64,000 nucleotides of DNA from Tessaracoccus lacteus. GTDB taxonomy: Bacteria; Actinomycetota; Actinomycetes; Propionibacteriales; Propionibacteriaceae. Location: positions 1,550,001 through 1,614,000 of the forward strand of contig NZ_CP123967.1 of the NCBI RefSeq assembly GCF_029917005.1, given 5' to 3'. The position numbers and the translations under genes were made by a program. The notes under the pieces were generated by a model. The model did not search any database, was not told where the DNA came from, and saw nothing but the letters and a program-made list of their open reading frames with translations. Positions 57,774 to 64,000 of the stretch are shown piece after piece; the first letter of the stretch is position 1, and each line of letters starts with the position of its first letter.

Positions 57774-58907
57774 TCAGAAGACCCCGAGCTGCGAAGAGAG
57801 AACCTGGACGGCGGCACCGCGCAGCACGATGTCGTCGCCTTCCCCCGCCATCCGCACTGTGACCCCGTGGAACCGGGTCAGGATGCGAGACTCCAGGGTC
57901 TCGGTCGCGGCCTCACGGAGCTCGCCGTCAAGCAGCTCCGAGGGGCCAGAGAGGAGGACCTCCGAGATGTCCAGTACGCCGACGACCGGCGCAAGGGCGA
58001 TACCGAGCCGTTCCCCTGCAACACGCAGCGCGTCCTGGTGACCGGTCGACAGGCGGGCGGTGAGTGCGGGCTCGGAGAGCCACGCCTCGAGGCAGCCGAG
58101 CTTGCCGCAGCCGCACAGGGGACCGCCGTCGGTGCCGACGGTGACGTGGCCGAGTTCGCCGCCGGCGAGATGCGCGCCGTCCAGCACGCGGCCGGAGACG
58201 AGCAGTCCGGAACCGACGCCGCGGCCGACGCGGATGAGGAGAACGTCCTCGGCTGCGTCCGCGAACGTGAACTCGCCGAGCACGGCAGCGTTCGCGTCGT
58301 TGGTGACGATGGCTGGGACACCGGTCGCGTGGCGCAACTCCCCGGCCAGGTCGACCGACTCCCAGCCGAGGTTGGAGGCCTTGAGGACGACACCGTCGTG
58401 GTTGACGATGCCGGGCGCGCCGACGCCGACGCCGAGCACCCGAGCGGGCGCCCGTGCGACCATGTCGGCTGCCAGGTCGACGATGACGCCGAGGGCATCG
58501 CCCAGATCCTGGGGGATCGGCACGGCACAGTGCTCGACGACGACGCCGTGCAGGTTGAGCCGCGCGGCCCGGAAGTGCTCGTTGCCCGACAGGTCGATCG
58601 CCACGAGACACAGGTGGTCGTCGTCGATGTCGATGAGGGTGGCCGGCTTGCCGGGTCGGACGTCATCGCTGACGCCCATTTCCCTGACCAGCTGCTCGAC
58701 GAGCAGGTCGGCGACCAGCGCCGAGATCGTGACACGGGTCAGGCCGGTGGCCCTCGCCAGGTCCGCGCGGCTCATCGGCGCCTCGTGGAAGAGGGTCGAG
58801 AGGACAAGGGAGCGGTTGTAGCGCCTCGCATCCTCGGGGAGCACCTTGTGCTGCCCGAGACGGATGGCGAAGGGGCGCTCTCCCCTGCTCGTCGCTGCCT
58901 GACTCAT
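57774..58907 (-). CDS. ROK family transcriptional regulator
   Basis: 377 residues. The N-terminal winged helix-turn-helix (MSRADLARATGLTRVTISALVADLL, about 45-70) precedes the ROK sugar-kinase-like domain: VGVGAPGIVNHDG near residue 160, GELGHVTVGTDG near 250 and the zinc motif CGCGKLGCLEAW near 266-277. Likely a repressor released by an amino sugar, as in NagC or Mlc. It is upstream of the ABC operon on the same strand; an inverted repeat 5 bp before its start suggests autoregulation. Confidence 0.9.
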   Translation of the reverse strand: MSQAATSRGERPFAIRLGQHKVLPEDARRYNRSLVLSTLFHEAPMSRADLARATGLTRVTISALVADLLVEQLVREMGVSDDVRPGKPATLIDIDDDHLCLVAIDLSGNEHFRAARLNLHGVVVEHCAVPIPQDLGDALGVIVDLAADMVARAPARVLGVGVGAPGIVNHDGVVLKASNLGWESVDLAGELRHATGVPAIVTNDANAAVLGEFTFADAAEDVLLIRVGRGVGSGLLVSGRVLDGAHLAGGELGHVTVGTDGGPLCGCGKLGCLEAWLSEPALTARLSTGHQDALRVAGERLGIALAPVVGVLDISEVLLSGPSELLDGELREAATETLESRILTRFHGVTVRMAGEGDDIVLRGAAVQVLSSQLGVF

Positions 58908-58911
58908 GTTT

Positions 58912-58934
58912 GTTAGTTAACCATATGTACTAAC
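58912..58934. promoter_or_regulatory. Candidate ROK operator
   Basis: The arms gttagt and actaac, spaced 11 bp, lie just before the ROK gene start (58907) in an AT-rich patch that stands out in this GC-rich DNA. ROK repressors often bind TTAGTTAACTAA-like palindromes. A related but weaker half-site set (aacttcgttggtt) lies upstream of the binding-protein gene near 57729-57741. Confidence 0.55.
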
Positions 58935-58998
58935 GCGCGCCAACTGGGACTACCCGTCGTTACGCAACTGTTACGACAGCGGCGCGGGCCTCAGTACG

Positions 58999-59472
58999 TC
59001 ACGCCAGAGGGTCCACCTGGTCGGCGATCTCCAGGCCCTCGTCGAGCGCGTTCAGCTGGTTCACGCGCCGCTGGTGGCGGCCCCCCTCGAACTCGGTGAC
59101 GAGCCACTCGCGGGTGATCATCTTCGCCATCTCGTCGCCGACAACCCGGGCCCCGAAGGCCAGCACATTCGAGTCGTTGTGCTGACGCGACAGCACCGCG
59201 GAGTAGGGCTCGGAGCACACGACGCAGCGCACGCCGGGCACCTTGTTGGCGGCGATGGAGATCCCGATGCCCGTGCCGCAGATCGCGATGCCCCGGTCGA
59301 CCTTCCCGGACGCGACCGCCTCGCCCACAGCCCGGCCGTAGACCGGGTAGTCGGCCCGGCTCGGATCGTTCGTGCCGAGGTCGACGACCTCGTGGCCCAT
59401 TGCCCGAACGAGTTCCGCGACGTTCTCCCGCAGTTCCATGGCCGTATGGTCGCTGGCGATCGCCACCCGCAT
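58999..59472 (-). CDS. rpiB: Ribose-5-phosphate isomerase B (RpiB/LacAB family)
   Basis: 157 residues from the ATG at 59472 (MRVAIASDHTAMELRENV); the frame is open to 59613 into the IS5 element. Isomerises ribulose 5-phosphate and ribose 5-phosphate; relatives act on galactose 6-phosphate or allose 6-phosphate. Active-site segments: SDHTAMELR near residue 7, GTGIGISIAANKVPGVR near 66-82 (general base usually Cys, here in AICGTGIG, C65), and RQHNDSNVLAFGAR near 98. It lies in the sugar locus, but a housekeeping pentose-phosphate role is equally possible. Confidence 0.9.
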   Translation of the reverse strand: MRVAIASDHTAMELRENVAELVRAMGHEVVDLGTNDPSRADYPVYGRAVGEAVASGKVDRGIAICGTGIGISIAANKVPGVRCVVCSEPYSAVLSRQHNDSNVLAFGARVVGDEMAKMITREWLVTEFEGGRHQRRVNQLNALDEGLEIADQVDPLA

Positions 59473-59519
59473 GCGTCGTCTCCTCTGTCGATGGGTCACC
59501 CAGTCTAGGGCGCGTCTCC

Positions 59520-60062
59520 TTATGCGTGAAGCCAGAGGGTGATCGCGCGTAGGACAACGCCTCCTCGGTAGATGGCTGCGTGTTTGTCGTATCGGGTAGC
59601 GATGCCGCGCCATTGCTTGTGGTCGTTGAAGGAGCGCTCCACGACGTTGCGGTTCTTGTAGGTGACCTTGTCGAACGCTGGAGGGCGTCCGCCTGCGGAC
59701 CCGCGGCGTTGCCGGTGTCCGATCTCGTCGGCCCGCTGCGGGATCACGGCGGTGATGCGTTTGCTGCGCAGCAGCGTCCGGTTGCCGCGACCGGAGTAGG
59801 CCTTATCGCCCAGCACCGCCTCAGGGCGGGTGCGTGGTCGGCCTGGCCCGGGCCGTTTGACAGCGAGGTCGGCCAAGAGGAACTTCAGCACCGGCGAGTC
59901 AGCGGCCTGGCCCGCGGTCAGCGTGATCGTCAGGGGGCGTTTGCGGCCGTCGACCAGCTGATGGATCTTGGTGGACAACCCGCCGCAGGAGCATCCGATC
60001 GCGTGGTCGGGTGGCTCGTGGGCGGGGTCTGCGGAGGAGTTCTTGTAACTCCATTCAGCCCC
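59520..60062 (-). CDS. IS5 family transposase, C-terminal part (frame B)
   Basis: Carries the rest of the DDE domain. From the frameshift point the frame reads GAEWSYKNSS..., DHAIGCSCGGLSTKIHQLVDG, TLTAGQAADSP with the second region, LGDKAYSGRGNR holding the second Asp, and RNVVERSFNDHKQWRGIATRYDK with the catalytic Glu. The first possible initiation codon is a TTG at 59978, so it is probably made only as a fusion with frame A. The stop is 12 bp inside the left terminal repeat. Confidence 0.85.
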   Translation of the reverse strand, partial: GAEWSYKNSSADPAHEPPDHAIGCSCGGLSTKIHQLVDGRKRPLTITLTAGQAADSPVLKFLLADLAVKRPGPGRPRTRPEAVLGDKAYSGRGNRTLLRSKRITAVIPQRADEIGHRQRRGSAGGRPPAFDKVTYKNRNVVERSFNDHKQWRGIATRYDKHAAIYRGGVVLRAITLWLHA

Positions 60063-60432
60063 CTGTGAGGCCCGCTGGTCGCTCGACGCGCTTGGTGTTG
60101 GTGGCGTGTTGGTGGGCGCGGTTGATAGTGGCGTCCACGCTGACGGTCCAGTCGACCTCGCCCTTGGCGTCGGCCTCAGCGACCAGCCGGGCGTGGATGC
60201 GATCCCAGGTGCCGTCGGTGCTGAATCGCTTGTGTCTCTTCCACACGGTTTGCCAGGGGCCGAAGGACGCGGGGAGGTCCCGCCAGGCGATCCCGGTCCG
60301 CAGACGGTAGATGATCCCTTCGATCACCTCGCGGTGGTCACGGAAGGGCCGCCCCCGGCGGCCGTCCGAGGACGGCATCAACGGCTCGATCCGGGCCCAC
60401 GAAGCGTCATCGAGCACAGCAAAACGAGACAT
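60055..60432 (-). CDS. IS5 family transposase, N-terminal part (frame A)
   Basis: 125 residues: the DUF4096/helix-turn-helix N-terminal domain (WARIEPLMPSS, REVIEGIIYRLRTGIAWRDLP, WQTVWKRHKRFS) and the start of the DDE domain with the first catalytic Asp in VDWTVSVDATINRAHQH near residue 103. It ends LTGG-stop at a run of five G (60059-60063). Dropping one G restores the frame to LTGAEWSYKN. This is either a +1 (or -2) programmed shift or an inactivating single-base insertion. Confidence 0.87.
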   Translation of the reverse strand: MSRFAVLDDASWARIEPLMPSSDGRRGRPFRDHREVIEGIIYRLRTGIAWRDLPASFGPWQTVWKRHKRFSTDGTWDRIHARLVAEADAKGEVDWTVSVDATINRAHQHATNTKRVERPAGLTGG

Positions 60433-60479
60433 GAGTCAACAATCCCGCCCATCGACCCAGATCTTTGGGAGACACGCCC

Positions 60480-61413
60480 TAGCCGACGAGGGCCCGCGCA
60501 GGCTTCGCGAGCGCGCCGTCGGGCGCTGCGACGTAGAGCTGGACCACCTGCCGCGACGCTCGCGCCCCCGAGTTGGTTACGTCCACCGCGACCCGCACCA
60601 CGTCACCCGCCTGGAACGTGACACCCGAGTGGCCGAAGGTGGTGTACGACAGCCCGAACCCGAACGGGAACTGCACCGCATCCGGCGCGAAGGTCTCGAA
60701 GTAGCGGTACCCGACGAACACGTCCTCGGCGTAACAGTTGTAGGCCTTGTGGCCGAAGTTCGCGGCGGTGGGATAGTCCTCTTACCGGCCGGCGATGGTG
60801 TCAGTGAGGCGCCCCGATGGCGACACGGCCCCGGTCAGCACGTCGACGAGCGCGCGGCTGCCCTCCATTCCGCCCTGCCACGCGAGGATCAGGCCGGCGA
60901 GGCGGTCCCCATACTCCTCCGCCCACGAGAGGTCCATCACGTTGCCGGCGTTGACGATCGCCACCACCCGCTCGAACCGCGCGACGACGGCGTCCAGCAT
61001 GGCCCGTTCGGCGTCTGTGAGGTAGTAGGAGCCCTTCTCCAGGACGTTCTCGCGATCCTCCCCCGCTGCGCGGCCGAGCACCACGACAGCGGTCCCGGCC
61101 GTGTTCGCCGCCCGCGACACCAGCCCGGGGTCCAGCGGCATCTCCTCGAAGTGTCGCGGCCAGTTGCCCCAGTACCCCTGATCGGGCGGGTTGGCGGCGG
61201 ACCACGCCTCGTACACCTCGGCCACCTCGCCGCTCACCAGCACGCCAGCCTCGCGCAGCGCATCCAGCAGCGACACCTCGTAGGGCGCTTTCACGTCGCC
61301 GCCTGAGCCGTAGCCGACGGCGAACCAGTCGCACTGCACGCGCCCGAACACGGCGACCTCGCCGTGCGGCGCCAGCGGCAGGACGTTGCCCTTGTTGCGT
61401 TTCGACGCCGCCA
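60480..61413 (-). pseudogene. Decayed GH3 beta-glucosidase/beta-N-acetylhexosaminidase-like gene
   Basis: Fragment of the GH3 C-terminal domains. The frame begins near 61413 with NKGNVLPLAPHGEVAVFGRV, runs through YLTDAERAMLDAVV and VSPSGRLTDTIAGR, meets a TAA at 60782-60784 where a tyrosine codon is expected, and continues DYPTAANFG and GYRYFETF with FPFGFGLSYTTF and a fibronectin-III-like start. It stops at the IS5 end (60480). The N-terminal catalytic barrel with the nucleophile Asp is missing, as is the rest of the C-terminal domain on the far side of the IS. Not functional. The enzyme probably belonged to the adjacent sugar locus. Confidence 0.9.
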
Positions 61414-61452
61414 GTGGTCGTTCACCTCACGGCGCCAAGCCCGGCACGCGAA

Positions 61453-61488
61453 CAGACCCACGTCATCCCTGTGGACGACGTGGGTCTG
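61453..61488 (-). terminator. Hairpin downstream of the SHOCT gene
   Basis: A perfect 12-bp inverted repeat, cagacccacgtc with gacgtgggtctg, and a 12-nt loop, starting 20 bp after the SHOCT stop on the minus strand. No clear T run follows. Confidence 0.65.
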
Positions 61489-61508
61489 GTGGCTGACGAG
61501 CTCTCCGC

Positions 61509-61889
61509 TCAGAGGCCGAGCAGCTTCGCCTTCGCCGAGGTGAACTCTTCGGCCGACAGCAGGCCCTTCTCGTGGAGCGCCGCGAGGCGCTCGAGCTGGG
61601 CCAGCGGATCCACGGCCTCGGCGGCGAGTGCCGGGGCGGCGGGAGCCGCAGCCGCGACAACCGGGGCCTGCGCGACCACGGCCTGCTGAGCCGCGACCGC
61701 GCGGGCGGCCGCGTCGTCGAGCGCGGCCTGCTGGGCCTGTGCCCTGGCGGCGGCGAGTTCGGCCTGCTGGGCGGCCTCGGCCTGCTGCTTGGCCGCGACG
61801 TTGCCGGAGACCTTGGTGGCGGTGCCGGCGATGACGGCGGTGCGGGCTGCGGTGCCGAGAAGGCCGGGGCGGCCCCTGCGTCGAATCAT
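61509..61889 (-). CDS. SHOCT-domain protein
   Basis: 126 residues. A basic N-terminus (MIRRRGRPG) and an Ala/Gln-rich coiled region (about 30-85) lead to a C-terminal SHOCT motif, LERLAALHEKGLLSAEEFTSAKAKLLGL (short oligomerisation domain). A weak hydrophobic stretch (LLGTAARTAVIAGTA) may touch the membrane. Function unknown; such proteins are common in actinobacteria. Single gene with its own downstream hairpin. Confidence 0.82.
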   Translation of the reverse strand: MIRRRGRPGLLGTAARTAVIAGTATKVSGNVAAKQQAEAAQQAELAAARAQAQQAALDDAAARAVAAQQAVVAQAPVVAAAAPAAPALAAEAVDPLAQLERLAALHEKGLLSAEEFTSAKAKLLGL

Positions 61890-62016
61890 GATGGTTACCT
61901 CCTGGGTTGTGGACGGACACCCGGCAATAGCCGGGGCCGGGACGCCTGATCCGCTGAGCGCGCACCAGGCCGGGAACCGGCCACCACCCGCGGGCGATGA
62001 CAGGCTGTGGGCCCGG

Positions 62017-63225
62017 TCAGCTGCCGATGCGAGCCGCGATCAGGCCGGTGACGATGACTGACGTGATGGTCACCGTCGAGAAGCCGGCGATGATCATCTT
62101 CGGAAGGATCGCGCCCTCGATGGCCGCGACCTCCTCAGGGGTCTCGCCCGCACCCTTGGCCGCCTCCTGGGAGAGGATCATGGTGCCGGGGAAGCCGTAC
62201 AGCGAGGTGAGGCCGATGGCGATCGACATCGGCACGGTGTAGCCGAGCAGCTTGCCCGCGATCCCCGCGAAGAGCGCGATGCCGGCGATGCCGAACACGA
62301 AGGCGATCAGCAGCGGGACGGCCAGCGCGGCGACGTCGGCCGGCTGGACGGTGGCCAGTGGGCCGAAGACCAGGATCATGATCGAGAGCATCATGAGGCC
62401 GTAGGCGTCGATGCCGTTGAGGATGCCGGGCTTGAAGAAGCCGAAGGCACGCAGGGCGATGCCGAAGATCAGCGCCACGACGAAGGTGTTGAGGATGCCG
62501 TTTGTGAGGTTGTTGATCAGGATCGAGATCAGCACCACCGCACCCACCACCAGCAGCGTGCCGGGGGTGGTGCTGAGGAACGCGGGCATCTTCGACGGCG
62601 CCGCTTCCTTCGTGGCGGCGGCCGCGGCCGGGGCCTCCAGCCGGCCCGCGCGGTACTCGCCCTTCAGGCGCGCGGCCTCCTGGCGCAGGATGATGGAGGT
62701 CAGCGGGAAGCCGATGAGCCCCTGCAGCGCGGCGATCAGCACCGGGAAGATGGCCACCGACGTGAGGCCGACGCCGAGCGCGGCCTCCTGGATGATGAGC
62801 ACCGAGATGGTGCCGCCGCTGAGCGAGCCGATGCCGGCCACCACGTAGTCCATGGCCTGCGAGACCCCGTCGTAGGCGCCCTGGCGGCGGCCGCCGCCGA
62901 AGATGAAGCCGGCGATGTAGAGCAGGACGCCGATGCCCACGACGGTGGAGATGCCCACCACGAGGGTCTTCCACTGGCGCTTGAACTCGTCGATGCTGAT
63001 CAGAGTGCCGAGGTGGACGATGATGAAGCCCACCACGACGCCGCCGAGGCCGAGCAGCGACGAGCTGGCGAGGAGATCGTCGGGGAAGATGTCGGTGAGG
63101 AAGCCGATGAAGAAGATGATCGACGCGACGAACAGCGACGACAGCAGCGACTGCGTCTTCTTCGCCACCCAGTCGCTGACCGTCCAGACCGCCATGACGA
63201 TGGCGAAGGCGAGCACCGCGTTCAT
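62017..63225 (-). CDS. Eleven- to twelve-TM transporter-like membrane protein, family not recognised
   Basis: 402 residues. Two hydrophobic halves of about five or six helices each are joined by a charged, Ala-rich linker (about 190-215). Each half holds a glycine-rich re-entrant-like stretch: GIGSLSGGTISVLIIQEAALG near 133 and TSLYGFPGTMILSQEAAKG near 345. This inverted-repeat layout recalls GltS/2HCT-type secondary carriers, but no family signature is certain. Upstream on the same strand, 111 bp away, is an SLC13-type carrier. Confidence 0.7.
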   Translation of the reverse strand: MNAVLAFAIVMAVWTVSDWVAKKTQSLLSSLFVASIIFFIGFLTDIFPDDLLASSSLLGLGGVVVGFIIVHLGTLISIDEFKRQWKTLVVGISTVVGIGVLLYIAGFIFGGGRRQGAYDGVSQAMDYVVAGIGSLSGGTISVLIIQEAALGVGLTSVAIFPVLIAALQGLIGFPLTSIILRQEAARLKGEYRAGRLEAPAAAAATKEAAPSKMPAFLSTTPGTLLVVGAVVLISILINNLTNGILNTFVVALIFGIALRAFGFFKPGILNGIDAYGLMMLSIMILVFGPLATVQPADVAALAVPLLIAFVFGIAGIALFAGIAGKLLGYTVPMSIAIGLTSLYGFPGTMILSQEAAKGAGETPEEVAAIEGAILPKMIIAGFSTVTITSVIVTGLIAARIGS

Positions 63226-63336
63226 AAATTGATCCCTCCCGATCAGCCTGATGAGCCAGCTAAACCATTGCCCCCTCCGCGGGGGCCTGCATCACCCGTG
63301 GCGGGTTAATCGACCCCCGCGACCGATCAGCCAGGC

Positions 63337-64000
63337 TCAGAACGGCCAGAACAGCGGCACGAGGAAGATGCCGACCGCGCCGTAGATGAGTAGGAGCGGC
63401 AGGCCGAGCTTCCAGTAGTCGCCGAACCGGTAGCCTGCGGCCTCCATCACCATCAGGTTGGCCGGCGTGGCGACGGGGGTGAGCAGCGCGCCGGCCGCGA
63501 ACACGGCCACCGACAGCAGCACCGGGATGGGGGAGACGTCCAGCTGGGCAGCGGCGGACAGGCCGACGGGAATCACGATCAGGGCCGTGGCGGTGTTGCT
63601 GATCAGCTGGCCGAGGACCGCCGAGATAAGGAAGAGGCCCGCGAGCAGCGCGTAGGGGCCGGCGTCGCCGATGAGGTTGACCAGTCCTTCGGCGAGCATC
63701 TCCGCGGCGCCGCTTGCCACCATGGCCGTCGAGAGCGACATCATCCCGCCCACCAGGATGACCGTGGTCCACGAGATCCCCCGGTAGGCCTCGTCGACGG
63801 TGAGGACGCCCAGCACGATCATCGCGATGGCGGCGGCAATCCCCGCCACCGGCGCGGGGACCAGCCCCGTCGCGAGCAGCACAACCATGCCCAACAGGAC
63901 GCCGATGGCCCGCTTCGCGCCGACGCCCAACGGCACCGCCTGACGGCGTACCGTCTCCGGGGAGTCGACGGCCATGATGTTGGGGTCCTGGGCGGCGTTG
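63337..64000 (-). CDS. SLC13/DASS family transporter, C-terminal half (N-terminus beyond window)
   Basis: The frame is open to the right edge (about 221 codons in the window). It begins NAAQDPNIMAVD, like the end of a TrkA-C (RCK) insert found in bacterial SLC13 proteins. Six or so TM segments follow. The second family repeat is visible: SNTATALIVIPVGLSAAAQL near the SNT motif used for Na+ and substrate binding, and LTPVATPANLMVMEAAGYRFGDYWKLG. Probably imports a dicarboxylate, sulfate or similar anion. A small GC hairpin (gccccc/gggggc near 63268) lies between it and the next gene. Confidence 0.88.
   Translation of the reverse strand, partial: NAAQDPNIMAVDSPETVRRQAVPLGVGAKRAIGVLLGMVVLLATGLVPAPVAGIAAAIAMIVLGVLTVDEAYRGISWTTVILVGGMMSLSTAMVASGAAEMLAEGLVNLIGDAGPYALLAGLFLISAVLGQLISNTATALIVIPVGLSAAAQLDVSPIPVLLSVAVFAAGALLTPVATPANLMVMEAAGYRFGDYWKLGLPLLLIYGAVGIFLVPLFWPF

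Larger units (their letters stand above)
59508..60479 (-). mobile_element. IS5 family (IS427-like) insertion sequence
   Basis: 972 bp. The terminal inverted repeats are gggcgcgtctcc (59508-59519) and gggcgtgtctcc (reverse complement of 60468-60479), with one mismatch. The flanking dinucleotide TA (59506-59507 and 60480-60481) fits a 2-bp target duplication. Two frames cover the transposase. It abuts the truncated GH3 gene on one side and lies 36 bp from the rpiB start on the other. Confidence 0.9.

Overview
The window is GC-rich, densely coded DNA from a high-GC Gram-positive bacterium (Actinomycetota). The evidence is the order of housekeeping genes (yebC-ruvCAB-yajC-secDF-apt-rel; hisD-C-B-H-priA; aro genes with efp-nusB-carAB), the frequent GTG/TTG starts with 1-4 bp stop/start overlaps, a mycothiol-type DinB-fold enzyme, and lone DUF349 and DUF948 proteins. 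A propionibacterial relative is plausible, but that is an inference. No tRNA, rRNA or CRISPR array was recognised.

Layout. 1-5.4 kb: efp-nusB-carA-carB on the minus strand; carB runs off the left edge a few codons before its end. 5.5-7.55 kb: an array of REP-like tandem repeats (core cccttcgacaagctcaggg) split by an IS110-group insertion sequence (5861-7322). 7.55-10 kb: two coupled membrane-associated genes of unknown function and a mycothiol-dependent isomerase-type protein. 10.2-20 kb: aroE-C-K-B, mltG, ruvX, alaS, two small membrane proteins and rarA. 20.1-21.3 kb: a plus-strand drug-efflux MFS gene. 21.4-25.6 kb: hisS, an AI-2E family permease and aspS. 25.8-27.1 kb: a plus-strand DUF349 gene. 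27.1-37.3 kb: yebC-ruvCAB-yajC-secDF-apt, a K+ channel and the (p)ppGpp enzyme Rel. 37.4-43.1 kb: a double-GNAT protein and an unusual trio (acyl reductase-HAD fusion, LarA-like protein, PlsC-like protein) directly behind the histidine operon (43.1-47.5 kb). 47.5-51.6 kb: dnaE1. 51.8-59.5 kb: a DUF222 relic, a formate/nitrite channel and an amino-sugar locus (GH20, ABC importer, ROK regulator, rpiB). 59.5-64 kb: an IS5-type element next to a decayed GH3 gene, a SHOCT protein and two transport genes, the last cut by the right edge.

Main discovery. The 236-bp non-coding left end of the IS110 element reads as a bridge RNA that can be decoded by eye. It has two stem-enclosed loops. The first carries a 9-nt copy of the left half of the occupied target and a guide that can pair with the right half. 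The second carries an 8-nt copy of the element's right end and a guide that pairs with its left end. Joining the two ends would also create a TTGACA-18 bp-GATACT promoter that reads into this RNA. The recombinase carries an extra C-terminal Cro/XRE-like helix-turn-helix. At least five unoccupied copies of the same target lie in the flanking repeats.

Second point of interest. The trio at 38.4-43.1 kb joins a male-sterility-type acyl reductase fused to a HAD-IB phosphatase with a LarA-like protein and a PlsC-like protein. The last two have both lost their families' hallmark catalytic residues, so the operon probably does something other than textbook phospholipid or lactate chemistry.
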